Assembly: GCF_040802235.1 (NCBI RefSeq)
Contig: NC_133168.1
Location: 31,825,759-31,889,758 of the forward strand
Origin: Manis javanica
Lineage: Eukaryota > Chordata > Mammalia > Pholidota > Manidae
Length of the DNA: 64,000 bases
Direction: 5' to 3'
Of the stretch, positions 12,561-25,250 are shown piece after piece; within the stretch, counting starts at the first letter, position 1; every line of letters begins with the position of its first letter. Position numbers and translations under genes: made by a program. The notes beneath the pieces were generated by a model that ran no database searches, was not told the DNA's origin, and saw only the letters and a program-made list of their open reading frames with translations.

Positions 12561-12834
12561 ATAAGATTTTAGAAAATGAAAATCATTACACTTTATGGCT
12601 TTATCATATTTATAATGTAATGATATAGAGTGACATAATTTTAGGACAAGAATGGAACAGAGAGCATTTTATAGTTCCATGTTTCCTACCACTTGTAGGT
12701 CACAGGACTTACTGGTAATTTGATAAAAATTCTGAGTATTCTACCAAGAAAAATATACATATTCATAGGTACATAAAATATTATATATAATTTCATGTAT
12801 CCTAGATATCAATGCCTGTTAAATTTAAATGCTT

Positions 12835-12968
12835 TCTTTATTCTACATTGTAGATAATGAGACCTAGCAAGATGTAGACTTAACTGATGTTACACAGATA
12901 CTATCTGGCAGGGATGATTCTACAGTGCCTACCTGCTGACTCACACTCCAGTGCTCTATCTCCCTGGA
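12835..12968 (-). repeat. MIR SINE remnant, antisense
   Basis: Read on the plus strand it shows the reverse-complement MIR order: 'gataatgagacc', 'tgttacacagatac', 'ggcagggatgattc' and 'ctgactcacactccagtgctct'. MIRs are ancient tRNA-derived, L2-mobilised SINEs found across mammals. Confidence 0.6.
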
Positions 12969-13339
12969 CCAGTGTTATTGATAATTGTGTTCCACAGAGT
13001 CCTGTTTACCTCAGAGACACCTCCAGAGCAAACGTATGACAGAGCTCTTCCAATCTGGGCTACTTTTTAATCTGTTTTCTACATTGGCCCTCCACATTTC
13101 AACCTTATTTTAAAAAGTTTGGAAACTACTGTTATAGAAAATAATGAAATGATAGATTTGGAGAGGGAGAGTAAAGTGAAAGGAGATTCAGGTGGCTCTG
13201 TTAAATCTAATGCCCTTTGCGGAAGTACATATTCTAGAAAAATGAGGTTTCTTAAAAGCTACATAGTATCTGGTGGTCCAGGTATGAGTTGATCAAAAAA
13301 TATTAGAGTAATTGAACTCAGGATTTTAAAAATCTCTAT

Positions 13340-13730
13340 AAACAGTCATCTCAAGGTTTATAAGATTTCACTGGAGAATTCTGCCAAGTGTTTAAAGAAG
13401 AATTAATACCAATTTACTCTCTCTCTAGCAGAAAATGGAAAAAGAACACTTCACAATTCATTTTATGAAGCTAGTATTACCCTAACACTAAAGAGAAACA
13501 AAGCTGTAATTAAATTTGTAATCAAAACAAATTTAGAGAAACTTTATTATCTGATTTAAAACTCACAATATAACCACAATAATCAAGATAATGATTTCTG
13601 GAGTAAAAGAAATATTCTATATTTTGCTCATGATGGTTACATAGCGGTATCTTTTTGCTTAACGTCACTGAACTGTATAATTTAAATTGAGACACTTTAT
13701 TTTATGTAAATTGGACCATATTATCTTTTA
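13340..13730 (+). mobile_element. Old L1M fragment, internally collapsed
   Basis: 13355-13500 resembles the ORF2 fingers/palm lead of old L1M elements, with GAGAATTCTGCCAAG and TTTATGAAGCTAGTATTACC. It then jumps to a short piece from the end of the RT region and, from about 13600, to a 3'UTR-like tail with 'atattctatattttg' and 'tttatgtaaattgg'. Most of ORF2 between the pieces is missing. Confidence 0.6.
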
Positions 13731-14009
13731 AAATTTTTTTAAAGTTAATTTTCCTGGCAGTCATCATTATAAACTGTTTACTAAATGCCTATTAAATAAA
13801 CCTTTAATCACTATTACGATTAGTAACATTGGCTCAGGAAGGTATTGAGTAAGTTTCAGTTCTGCAATTTCCATGTCTTAAATATGAAAAAAAAAAGATT
13901 CTCTGAATATAAGTGAATAACTCATACATTTTCAAATTATTGTATGTAATCTGACAAACTTGGTAAATGTTTTGTTTCCTTTGCCTAACAGGCTCCACAG
14001 GACAGTTTG

Positions 14010-14110
14010 GGCCAGACAGAAAGACTGCAGAGCAGGGGAAGACCCTGGACCTGGAGTCAGGAGACCTGAATTTCCTTCTAGCTTCAGCATGTTATCATTT
14101 CATTTGGCAG
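14010..14110 (+). repeat. MIR-like fragment
   Basis: The string 'ccctggacctggagtcagg' followed by 'agacctgaattt' matches the well-known central part of MIR. The flanks are too diverged to place the ends. Confidence 0.55.
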
Positions 14111-14704
14111 AAGTTCCTAACTGTTTATTACTGCTGAGGTTCTGTTAACACTAGAAATATGTATTGAATGCAGAGAAACATCCATGCACAAATCAGTGGC
14201 CTCATGCCCTCCAGTCACCTTGGTGGTTGGCTTCAGGAGACCGAAGGGGCACAGATGCCCTGGTAAAGTGGGACTATTCTTGTTCCTCATCTCTTTCAGT
14301 CTGCTGAATCTTCTGTACCTTTGTTTTAATATGAAGAATCCCCTTTCTCTTTATTTTTAAGATTCTTATGAAACCAATCACATGCTTCAGTGCCACCTCT
14401 TAAACAATCGACATGAAGCCAAAGTAACAGGGCAGAAGAATAAGTGCCATCCCTCTTTCTTTTGTCCCCCATTACATAAAAACATCTCTATGGCTTTTCA
14501 CTGACAATTTCTTTTCAAATTCTAATGTCTTGCAAAATTAATGATTGTGTAGATTTAAAAATGTAAGACTTTCACTATCTCTACATTTTAAATGCACTTG
14601 CCTTGATGTATTATTGTATAATAATAAAACAAATATATGTGTGTGTATACATATGTATACAAAATGTTGGTGCATGTTCACATGTGTAAAATGTATACAA
14701 AGAA

Positions 14705-14830
14705 ATAATGATTTATTCATTCAGTCTTTCATCCAAATATTTTAAGTGTCTATATGGACATTATGTTAAGCACTGGGAATGTGATTATAAGCAAGATAGT
14801 CTACATCTCTACAGCCATAATAACAAAGAT
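14705..14830 (-). repeat. L2 LINE 3'-end fragment, antisense
   Basis: 'atttattcattcagtctttc', then 'aagtgtctatatggac' and 'gttaagcactgggaat', is the reverse complement of the L2 3' end, whose sense form ends in AATAAATATT..GAATGAATG. It is an ancient remnant. Confidence 0.6.
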
Positions 14831-14859
14831 TTATATCCATACTTGATACTAATCTAAAT

Positions 14860-15048
14860 TCCTTGTATTTTCTAGACTTGCCTAATCCTTGTAATACTAT
14901 AAAAACATATTAGTTGAAATTCAAATACAGGAGAAATAAAAATTTATGTGATGTCACATAGCTAAGAAACAGTAGAGCCAGGATTTCAACCGACGTGGTC
15001 TACCTTCAAAGTAAGGGAGGTATAAGCACCATACCATGCTTCCCTGTT
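14860..15048 (-). repeat. MIR SINE, antisense
   Basis: 'gtcacatagctaagaaacag' followed by 'agagccaggatttcaacc' is the reverse complement of the MIR core and box region. It is one of the clearer MIRs in the window. Confidence 0.7.
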
Positions 15049-15387
15049 CTTGTATCTTCTCTCACGTAGGGAAGATATTGACTAGTTATAAAGGGCATGA
15101 AATAAGCAGATACATCTCAACCTGTATCTCCCTCACACTCTCTGAGATGTTTCACTTGTTTCTGTTATTATTTGAACCATACCAAATTATTATCTTTTTA
15201 TAAAGCAAATCCCTATTTTAATAATAGAACTCTAGAGGGGCTTTCATATAGGTTCATTATTTTTTTCTGAATATGTGTCTGAGACCATGGAAGAGAAGGA
15301 GTGTAACTTCAATGGGATGAATTGGCTTGATGAGGGAATAATATAACTTTAAAATATTGGGTTAAATTTTGGTATTATTGCTATCAT

Positions 15388-15672
15388 TTATTCATCATCT
15401 TTCTTGTAAAAGTCATACATCATGTCCATTGACATCTGACTTACAGGACTTCCCTGTGGAAGGAAAATACTTTGTACCATATTGATAAAGATTTGCACAT
15501 GTGACTTGGCCATGAGAATTGTATATCCTAAATAAGGATTTTTCCTTTCTTCTGGATCACATAATGAATAAGACCCACAATGACACTCAGTGCACATAGA
15601 ACACAAGTGATAAAGAAATCTTTGTTGATATAAACTCGTGAAATCAGGTTTATTTGCTACCACAGAATAATC
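15388..15672 (-). other. Unassigned Cys-rich ORF, possible terminal exon or gene relic
   Basis: A 94-codon minus-strand open frame runs from just after a TGA at 15675-15673 to a TAA at 15390-15388. It has no ATG at its start. It sits outside every L1 in the window and reads like real protein: a run with CSMCTECHCGSYSLC (spacing CxxCxxCxCx5C), then DPEERKNPYLGY, a mixed amphipathic stretch, and a charged KKDDE end. The stop codon overlaps an AATAAA. A weak pyrimidine-rich stretch followed by AG lies just upstream (about 15676-15695), so a 3'-terminal exon is possible, as is a decayed retrocopy. I do not recognise the family and no partner exon is visible within a few hundred bases. Confidence 0.35.
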
Positions 15673-15675
15673 TCA

Positions 15676-16384
15676 CAAAATATGAAGGATAAAATAGATT
15701 TATATATTTATATTCCTTAATTAGGAGTTCTAAACAAAAATTACTATTCAAAAATCCTTCAGTTGAAAGTGACAGAAAACTAACTGAAGTATTTCAATAA
15801 GAGGCATGACTTCTGTGAGAGCAGACATACAGCAAAAGCTGAGTGTTACAAACTAATACAAAGGCCTTGAAATCATGTTAAATAGCTCTCACAATCTTAA
15901 CTTCCTCTGTGTATGCCAACTTCTCTCTCTGTGTGATTTGTATGTGCACATGGGTATGTAGAGTCTCTAACTCTATACCAAATTCTTCTATAGAACATAG
16001 AGTTCCATCTCTCCTAAAAAATATCACTAATGAACAACTGGCTGTTTCTTCAGTTCTTTAGTTTTGGTTCAAGTAGCCGCAGGAAAGAATCATCATTGTG
16101 ACATACTAGGTCTTAGATCACTCCAATCAGTCAACTATTTATAGCAATCAACAGTATAAAAAACATGGTATTTCTAAAACAAACAACCCAAGAATGGTGG
16201 AAAGAATCAGGATAAGAAGCATTTCCAGAAAAAAAGGATGCTGGATAATGTTCTGGATGCTGACTACACAAGACCTGATATCATGATGATCCTACAAGTC
16301 TGGAAAGAGGGAAGTAAGAGAAAACATAAAGGGACGAGGTGAGGATGCCAAGAAATGTGCTCCAAACTTTATATACAGCTAACA
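15676..16384. other. Intergenic, nothing recognised
   Basis: AT-rich DNA upstream, in minus-strand sense, of the Cys-rich ORF. I see no second exon-like frame and no named repeat. Confidence 0.5.
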
Positions 16385-16545
16385 TGCAACATTCATTAAT
16401 TCATTCATTCCAACATAAATGAATAGATGAATGTTATGTATCAGCTATTATGATATATGCTGAGAATATAGACATACAAGACACAATTTCTGACTTCAAA
16501 GAGTTTAAAACCTCATCCAGCATGCAGGAAAGGAAATAAAAAGGT
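16385..16545 (-). repeat. L2 LINE 3'-end fragment, antisense
   Basis: 'attcattaattcattcattc' with later 'gctgagaatatagacatac' and 'tctgacttcaaagagttta' fits the reverse complement of the L2 3' end. Confidence 0.55.
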
Positions 16546-18059
16546 AAACTATTCAAAATTACAATAGTACAAATCTCAGGTTCAATCACAGACTCCAAAA
16601 TTCACTCAAAAGCTTGCCAGAGAAAGTGGTAACTTCTTGTATAAAGAAGGCTTAGAAATATGAGGGAGGAATGGAATAATAGGAGGCTCCAATCCTCCTT
16701 TCACCGCCAAAACACCCATCTTCAGCACCCACAGTGAGAATACTTCCGTGGGAGCCCCAGAGTCAGGCTGAGAGGCTCCAGAAGTCTGGTAGAGCAAAAG
16801 ATCTGAGAGTGGGCACACTAAAGATGGTAAGAAGAGCAGCTCACTTTACCCATATTTTCTGTCCCCCAAGACAGCATGACTTGGTGCTGAGATCATCTCC
16901 CTTTGCTTGTGAGTCTCTCATGGGGGAAATTGAGAGTGAAATGAACACCTCATTTCCCTAGTCTTGCAGGACACTGCCCAGGAGGGCCACTTCTACCCTG
17001 TCCCCTCTAGAATATGGAGGGGATGGGAACTGATGAACAGTCAGGGGCCAGCTAGCAGAAAGGGCAGGAGCTCAAAGCAACTGGCACAAGTATCTCATCA
17101 GCTAGCTGGCTATGGATCCTGGTAACTGGCACCTGGACTCCACCAAGAGGCTTACCCATGAACCCCATGAGACAACTAAACTGCAGGCCCCACAGCCAGC
17201 CAACAACTATACTCAGCACCCTGCCCACCTGCTCTGGCTGGCACACCATGCACCACTGAAGACAGCACCTGAGAGCTCCTTCAGAGAGATATGTATCTCA
17301 GCAGTAGCTGCAGATCTTATTGGTGGGTTCAACTCTGCTGGATTGAGGGTAGAAGTAAAACCTTGAAAACATCAGAGCACTGCCTTAGGAAAAATAAGCA
17401 TAAAACTCTCAACAACCAGTCTGGTTTTGAGGGACTGAGAGAAGGCACACAATCCTAAGACTTGCTCCCTAAGAGAAAATAAGAAAAGTGAAACAGTTAC
17501 AACCATAGAAAAGTTCTAAGGGATTCTGAGATTTCCTAACCAAGCTGACTGGTCAATATCTTCCTCTGCCAAAACTACTCAGTGAAGACTGGAGGAGGTG
17601 ATTGCCTCTTAAATTATGAGACAGCAGCAGTGCAAAGAACCAAGGAAAGAGGACATCACCAAAGGAACTAAATAAAACCACCCTGGGCTTCAGTTATAAA
17701 TGTCTATCTCTCAAGATATTCCCTGGAAGGGGCTTAACTGGATACTTTCCCAAATGCTTATGATGTCTGGCTTCTAATCAGTCTCCATCTAGATGCTGAC
17801 TATGATCCTTGCCTTTGGGACCCTGATGGGTATTAGCACACCCTCAACTACTGGAAGCCACTAAAACAAAGACCATAACTTGAATAATCACAAAGTTTTG
17901 AGACCTAACCAGGAGCTAAGCCTGGCTAATTGATGAAGTTCATGGGCTACGTGAGTCCAACCTATCAAGACTAGGAGAAGTTTTATTTAATGCACAAAAG
18001 CCAACATGATAATGAGCCAAGGAAAATGAAGAAACAGGGCAACATGTTCCAAACAAAAG

Positions 18060-18840
18060 AATAGGATAAACCTTGAGAAACAGATCTTAATGAAACAGAG
18101 TTAAGTGATTTACTCTATAAAGCATCCAAAATAACAGTCATAAAGATACTCACCGAGGTTTGGAGAGGACTGTATGAACAATGTAAATATCAACAAAGGT
18201 ACAGAAAATATGAAAAATCACCATAAAGAAATCACAGCACTTATGAATACAATAACTAAACTGAAAAATTCAGTTGAGGAACTGAACAGCAAAGAGATAA
18301 AACAGAAGAAAGTATCAGCAAACAAGCATGGGGAAGTGGAGTTAACCCAAGTAGATGAGCAAAACTGAAAAAAATAAATAAGTAAGTGAAAATAGCTTAA
18401 GGGATGTATGGAATGCCATCAAGAGAACCAATATACCCAAAATAGGAGTCTCAAAAGAAGAAAGTAAGAAAGGTGTAGAAAGCCTATTTAAAGAAATAAT
18501 GGCTGAAACTCCCCTAACCCAGGGAAAGAAACAATACCAGATCTAGGAGGTCCCATGAGCAGCAAATAAGAGGAATCTGAAAAGACCCACAAAGCAACTT
18601 TTCATGTACATGGGAACCATGTGACTGTCAGTGGGTTTTTCAACAGAAACCTGCAGACCAGAGGAAGTAGGGTAACATTAAGTGCTGGAAGGTAGAAACA
18701 GCAATCTATTTGATAACTGTCCTTCAGAATGGAAAGAGAGAGATTTTCAGACACACAAAAGTTGAAGGAATTCTTCACCACTAGACCGGCCTTACAAGAA
18801 ATGCCAAAGGGAGTTCTTCAAATTGAAAGGGTGCTCATTA
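18060..18840 (+). pseudogene. L1-G ORF1 pseudogene
   Basis: The coiled-coil part is readable at 18174-18368 (a run with ITKLKNSVEELNSKE), then a TGA interrupts it. Downstream are degraded RRM and C-terminal pieces, including a 'caacagaaacctgcagacca' motif at about 18640 and 'gccttacaagaaatgcc' near 18790. Both have counterparts in other L1 ORF1 copies here. Confidence 0.7.
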
Positions 18841-19309
18841 GAAACATGAAAAAATATCTGAAAGCATTAAAGTCAATGGCAAAAGCAAACATAAAGCTAA
18901 ATTCATAATATTCTATTATTGTAATGGTGGTAGGCAAATTAATTATAGTTCTAATACAAAGGTTAAAGATGAAAGTATTAAAAATAACTATATAAAATGA
19001 TACACAATATAAAGATGCAAATTTTGACATAAAATGGGGGAGGGGGTGTAAAAATGTAGAGTTTTAGTATACATTCAAAGCTAAATTGCTATCAGCTTAT
19101 TACATACTTATAATAAGATGACTTACATGAGTTTCAAGTAACTACAAAGCAAAAACCTACAGTATATACATAAATAGAGGTATATACATAAATAGAGATA
19201 TAAAAAGAGAGGACTGAAATCATGACATTAAATAAAATCATCAAATCAAAAATAAAAGGAGAAGAAAAAAGGAACAAGGTAATTACAAAACAGCAACATT
19301 TTTTTTCAA

Positions 19310-19711
19310 ATGGCAATAGTAAATCCACACCTGTCAACAATTACTCTAAATATAAATGGATTAAATTCTCCAGTCAAAATGCTTGAGTGACTAAAGAGAT
19401 TAAGAAAAAAAACAAGATCCAATGCTGCTTACAAAAGAGTCATTTCAGTTTTGAGGACACATGTACTGAAAGTGAAGGAATAGAAAAAATAATCCATCTA
19501 CCACAGCCAAAATATGAAAATATCCTAAGTTTCTGTCAACAGATGTATGGATAAAGAAAATGTCATATTACATACAGTGGAATATTAGTAAGCCTTAAAA
19601 AGAAGGAAGTCCTGCTATTTGTGACAATATGGATGGACTTGGAGGGCATTAAGCTTACTGAAATAAAATAGAGACAAATACTATATGATCTTACATGTAT
19701 GTGGAATATAA
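19310..19711 (+). pseudogene. L1-G ORF2 stub: endonuclease start fused to C-terminal end
   Basis: The ATG at 19310 opens the endonuclease N-terminus (sequence like 'caattactctaaatataaatgg'). Within 190 bp the match moves to the extreme C-terminus ('tcaacagatgtatggataaa') and ends at TAA 19709-19711. Nothing of the RT palm remains. Confidence 0.75.
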
Positions 19712-20027
19712 GAATCAAACGGTGGTTGCTAGGGTCTGGCTGAAGGGGGTAAAGGAAACTGATAGTTAAAAGGTACACAGTTTAGTTATGCAAGATAAAT
19801 AAGTTCTTGAGATCTACTATACAGCATAGTGTCTTTAACTAACAATATTGTGTTCAGTACTAAAGTTTGCCAAAAGAGTCAATTTTAAGTTAAGTGTTCT
19901 TACTATACAAAATAAACAATAATAAAAGGAGTGGAATATGTGTATGGCTGTGATGACAATGATATATACTTATCCCCATGCTCATCTCATTGTAAACATT
20001 AAATGTGTACAACTTAATTTTTAATTA

Positions 20028-20125
20028 TTTATATTTTATATAAATATATATTTATAAAATGCTAATATTTTATATTATATATTTATATTGTGTATATTAT
20101 ATATTTATATTAATTAGACATACAT
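20028..20125. repeat. AT-rich low-complexity block in L1-G 3'UTR
   Basis: Almost pure A/T with repeated 'tatatttatat' units, interrupting the L1-G 3'UTR before its AATAAA-bearing end. It probably grew by slippage. Confidence 0.75.
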
Positions 20126-20199
20126 CTTTTATAAATTTTTGTATTATATCAATCACATATCAATAAAATGGCTTTTAAAATAGATAAATTAAGAAGGCA

Positions 20200-20650
20200 G
20201 AAAAGGGAAAATTAGGCAGAGAAAGAATTTTGTGCAAAGTCTCAGAGGCAGGTATATTTGGGAAAAGCAAGATGTCCTGTATCAAGAACACACCAGAGAG
20301 GTGAAAATAAAACAAATTTTATTTACTATTCAAGTTTGGTATATAAACTTTATTCCTAAAGTAATGGCAAATTCTGAGGGATTTTTAAGGTGGATAGTGT
20401 TTTTTTTAACATTTTATTCTGGCAACAATATAGGTAAAGAATTGTCTGTGAAGGGATATACAGAAGGAAAGTAGGTATCTTAGGAAGGTCTTGATATTTC
20501 TTAATGACTACCTTCAGTAAATAATGACAAGGACCTGAACCAAAAATGTTAACTGATGAGTTAGGGGTAAGGCAGATCAAAATGTCAAGAATGAATGTGA
20601 GATTATTGGCTCAGGAATTAGATGTGAATCATATGGTGGGACCATTACCA
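20200..20650 (-). repeat. Probable ancient L2/L3-like LINE remnant, antisense
   Basis: The pieces 'ttgtgcaaagtctcagaggc', 'ggtcttgatatttcttaatg' and 'cagatcaaaatgtcaag' follow the order of a common ancient repeat in which 'gtgcaaaggccctgaggc' and 'gggagtgacatgatc' occur. I assign it to the L2/L3 group with reserve. Confidence 0.4.
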
Positions 20651-20962
20651 AGATAAGCAATAGAAGAGGGAAAATAGGCTTTTGGAGAAAAGGTGAAGAA
20701 CTATTTAGTGTACATAAGATTTCAGATGACTTTAAGTAATTATAAAATATACATTTTACTAGCAATAAGTCTCAATACTGGGAGCAGGATGGGAACAGCT
20801 GAAGCATAGTAGAAAATATAAGCGATCTTCCTTTCCTCTGCAGTTTGACATCTATTCCAGCCAACATCCTCAGAGACTTCCTTCTACCAAGTAACCCCTC
20901 CTTCCTTTTATCCCTTTTTTAATTCACTCCTTCCCTTTCTCAACACCCACTCCCTCTCCCTA

Positions 20963-20965
<3 letters not shown>

Positions 20966-20997
<32 letters not shown>
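20966..20997. repeat. (TC)16 microsatellite
   Basis: Sixteen uninterrupted TC units within a pyrimidine-rich stretch. Confidence 0.97.
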
Positions 20998-21000
<3 letters not shown>

Positions 21001-21159
21001 CTCCATCTTTTCTATCAATATATTAACATACATTAATCATCTTCCATCTTCAAAAAATACCTCTCTTTGATCCTTTGGTCTACAGCTGCTCCCTCATTTT
21101 TTCCTCCCTTCAGAGTCAAGTTATCCGAAAGGGTAGATGTACTTGTTGTCTCCATTTCC

Positions 21160-21540
21160 TCATTTCTCATTCTTTCCTCAGTTTATTTCAATTATCTTTT
21201 GCCATGATCACTAAAGACCACCCAATTTTCAGTTCCTATTTACTTGGCCTCTTGGCAGATTTTAACGCTGTTGATCATATCCTGTTTCTCAAATCATTCT
21301 TCTACCTTGTTTGAGCCATGGCTTCTAATTTTCCTCTTACATATTTTAACCATTTTCTCTTCTATGGACCTTTCTTCTGCCTAGCCATGAAATAATGTGC
21401 TCCCCACAAAGTTCCACTTTGCAAGTTTTCTCACTCTGTAGATGGTCCCTCTGTGAGCTTCCTGATACATGCAGAACACCTGATAATGATTTTCAAATCT
21501 ATGGATCATGTCCAGATCTCCCTTCTAGGGAAGGGAAGCA
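21160..21540 (+). mobile_element. L2 LINE fragment (RT-domain region)
   Basis: 'cttggcctcttggcagattt' followed by 'aacgctgttgatcatatcct' is the L2 RT segment around the 'LAAFDTVDH'-type motif. About 240 bp later 'gataatgattttcaaatcta' and 'tccagatctcccttct' match the 'ADD' region and its downstream part. The copy is broken by several small deletions. L2 belongs to the CR1-like LINE clade and died before the placental radiation. Confidence 0.65.
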
Positions 21541-21544
21541 TTCC

Positions 21545-24500
21545 CTTCTAAGGGATGTTTGCAAGGAGCATCTAAGCTTGTATCTAATTTACAACAAGAC
21601 CTACAGAAAAGAATTTATTTATTTTCCTATACTTCCACAAATGTCCTTTCTTTAAATATTAAAGTCCTCCAAGCAGCAGAAGTGTGATCAATTTCTCTCA
21701 AACTGCATGGATTATGAATTGGAGGTGTTTTCTCAAAGAAAATAGGAATTTTTGAAAAGAAGAATGATTGACTTCTGGGCAGACACAAATAACATACTGT
21801 GCAATCACCAAAGATAGCCATACTTTTTAACTCCTGAAAGCCAAAATTTGAGAGAGAAAGAGAGAGGTTAAAAAGCAGGTTACAAATTTCAGTGATTGTT
21901 GAGGAAACATAAGGTTTTCGAGAAGAAAAAGGATTGAGACTAAAAAACAATACTTCAAGAATGTCATTGGCACAATTAAGTGTATTCACATTCAGCTATG
22001 CCAAGACATATTGATGTGAATACATTCAGCATAGTCTAGGATTATATGTAGCGCCAAAATACAGAGGATGAAAGTCAAATTAAGAAGAATTCTGAGATAG
22101 AGAAATAAGTCAGTATAAAATTGAGGCTATATTTAGGTCAATAGCAATAACCCTTTAGCCCTTGAACGCTAAAATCAAACTTAACATTTTGCCAAGGCAA
22201 CCAAGGATTAATATGTTGCCAGTATTTTGATCAGGATACCATAGCAGGTCATGCCGAATGCTTGAAATTAGTTATTACTTCCAGGCAAAAGAAAGATGAG
22301 GAGAGCAATTTAGGTTTAAGTCTAAAGATGTGTCCAGTTAAACAATGATAGGGGATGGATTGTGCTATTGTAAAGTTTCTTTAAGATCATCTATAGAGAC
22401 TGTAGTTTAGCCAGGCAGTTGAGAGGGTGACATACCCAACAATTAGTGTGCTTTAAGAAATGGGCTCTTAGTTCAGTGAGGCTTGCATAAAAAATTATTT
22501 TATAATGTCTCCATAGTAAATAATGTTATCAGTGGGTGGGGCTAAGAAAGAAGAGATCTGGGGAACAGAAGGCAAAAATGGAAGCAGGAAAAGGAAGAGA
22601 AGCTCACAGTGTTGGGTCTGAATCAGGAAAGAAGAGATAGGAAGTAGAAGAGTATATAGGGGGTCAAAACATACATTCCATAGGTTTTATAATAGGACAT
22701 ATGGTTGTGTATGATTCTTCCCAGAATGAATTCAACTGTCCCAACTTTTAGGTTGAAGTCCTAATTGGGGATAAATCCAGCTGCAAAGCTATGACATTAT
22801 GAAAAGTAGATACACCCTTAGGACTGAGGTCATGGGGCAAGAGGAGATGAATACATCTGTGAGGTTGGAGTCATCAATATAACTCCATATCTGTGTTCCT
22901 GGAGGAAGGTAGATATGATTAAGATCTTGTCTGCAAATATTGGGTTCCATGGAAGGGCTTTAGAGCTACTCCCTTGGATAGTCAGGTTAAGTGTATTATA
23001 TCCCTTCAAAGGGACAATATAAAGAGGGATTCCTGGACAGAAAAGGGCAGTGTAAGCAGGTTTGGGCTGGGCTCAGTAAGACAGAGTATAGGTTGAGTCT
23101 TTATAGAGGTCAGGGATTAGGACTGGGGAAAAATTCCAGAACCTGATTGGAGGGATGTAAGGTTTAAACTTCTTGGCAGTACTAATAGAGGGAGTGTGTA
23201 TGAGCTTTCTTATCAGCTTGCCATAAGGTGCAAAACAAGAGGAAGACAGTGTTTGAAAGTTCAATGATCAAACATAAAAAATGAAGTCTCTATATTACAA
23301 GTTTTCATTCTATTACTCTATGGTTTTCAAAGAACTTAAAACATATATATGAACCTAAGTAGTTTAATTCCTAATTCCAAGTAGCATTTTAAATATTGCA
23401 TTTTGGAATGACAGTGGAGCTATATTAAGTAACATAATATAATAAAGGAGAAATTTTCTTTAATTAATCATAGTTTGTAAACTAATAGGAAAAGTAATAA
23501 TACCTGGAAATTGAAACTGCTAGAGACTATGAGTTTTACACATGAATGCACATGTGATAATAAATTAAACCTTACTTCCTTGAAATTATTTTCAATTTAA
23601 GAACTAAGAAGCTGAAGGAATTTAGATAGCATAAGAAATAATAGTTTAACCTTTTCAAGAACTAGGTCTAAAACATATATATTTTTTTAACTTTAAAAAT
23701 AACCAACAACTTTCCCCATTGTTTTAAACTTACATGCTGTTGATCTCTGCTTTTATTGAAGTAGTTGTAAAAGTGGCATTGGGTACCATTTCCACCCAAC
23801 ATATGCAGGAAATACTGGAACTCTTTTAACAAAGTCTGTATTGCAGAGATTTCCTTCTGAATTTTTCAGACTTAAGCAATTCATATAGACTAAAATTTAA
23901 AACAAATCAAAAGAAAACAAAAATCTTTTTGGCATTTAACCCAGAGCTACAACAGACAGAAAATTAGAAAAGTAAAATAAAATTATGCATGTTAATTTTG
24001 GAATGAGAAAATCAATTTTCCTTTAATATATATGGTAAAATTTGTAGTTACTCTGTTTTTAATAAAAAATCATTTTATTTGAAAGTCCATTTGATGATAG
24101 AAAATCACTTCTTTCTATAAATATCTAACCATATTCCACAAGACATTTTTATAGAGACACACCTAGTTGGAACCAAATGCACCATTTTAGTATTTTGTTG
24201 AACATATTCATGCCAATATACTTCAGCATTATTGAGTGTGAACATATTAATTGTGCAAACAACTCACTAGATAGGCCTCCTAGAAGCCTAATTGCTAAAG
24301 CTAAAGCAGTTCCATCAGTTAGATCAAGACACAATAGTCTTATCCAATTCTTTGATCTCATCCATTCTGCCACATGTATATGAACATATTTTGGCATTTA
24401 TTTTCAAATATTATTTCAAAAATATATTAAATGTGAAATAGACTGAATTGCTCTAAAACTTGGTAGAATGAATGCTGACTCAATATGAAAAGATATTTGA

Positions 24501-25029
24501 TTCTCTCTTAAAATGGAGTTTGAACAAGGAGAAATTTCTAAAATAAAACTGAGAGCTCTCATTTCTAATATAAAAATAAATTTCAGTTTAAATTTAAACT
24601 TAGACATTCCAATGAACATGGATATTCTTAGGTAATTTAGTATATGGTTTACTTATATCTTCTTGTTATTCAAAAAGTAAGCAAAATGAAATTGAAATGA
24701 CTGACCATGTGTTCTTCAACATGGCTAGGTAACATACACAAAATTGTAGTCTCCAGGCATTTTAATGGTCAGTGCAAAAAGTCCTAAATTACATAAAATA
24801 AAAATAGACAAATTATTTTAAAATGTCTGTTGTGGGTATAATGGAATAACATATAAAGGCATGTTGCAATTTCCCTGAAAAGGCTTATTTACTCACCTCC
24901 ACACAATGTGTTAAAATAAAATATAATTTTAACTGACAATTAATTAAATTTTACACAGCTTCTTTCTAAAATAATTGTGTTAGCATAGTCACTGTTGCTT
25001 ATTTCTTGCAATGATCATTGAGGATCTTC
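21545..25029. other. Long intergenic stretch, nothing firm
   Basis: AT-rich DNA without a convincing ORF (the longest, 21627-21989 minus, has no recognisable features). Parts near 22540-22960 vaguely resemble ancient antisense L2 and cannot be confirmed by eye. No splice-like or RNA-gene structure stands out. Confidence 0.5.
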
Positions 25030-25250
25030 ACTTTTCATTCAACTAATATTTATTAAAACTTTAGTATATTTCCTGTGACAGATAATGAGAGAATAAAACA
25101 ATCAACCTTGCCAGTTGGACGGGAAGGAGGAGAAGGGAGGTAAGTTTGAAATAGAACAATTAACCTCAGAGAAAGAATAAGAGGAAAGAGCTGGAAATGT
25201 GTTGAAATCTAAGATACTTTTATTAAGTGTGAGGAATGAGGTGTAGAAAA
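25030..25250 (-). repeat. Possible L2-like fragment, antisense
   Basis: 'attcaactaatatttattaa' with a following 'agtatatttcctgtgacaga' resembles the antisense L2 3' end. The match is weak. Confidence 0.35.

Larger units (their letters stand above)
16600..20175 (+). mobile_element. L1-G: old L1 with most of ORF2 deleted
   Basis: A GC-richer leader (about 16600-18060) is followed by ORF1-like sequence (about 18060-18840) and an AT-rich inter-ORF spacer. The ORF2 start is at 19310, there is an abrupt jump near 19495-19502, and then come the last codons of ORF2 (stop 19709-19711) and a long 3'UTR. The 3'UTR ends in an AATAAAATGG block near 20165. Against L1-B the jump removes about 3.4 kb, covering most of the endonuclease and all the RT. 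Divergence from L1-B and L1-C is high, so this is an older family. The left boundary is approximate. Confidence 0.8.

Noticed and set aside
20941..21000. CRISPR-like or regulatory repeat
   Set aside because: It is a plain TC dinucleotide microsatellite in a mammalian genome, with no spacers.
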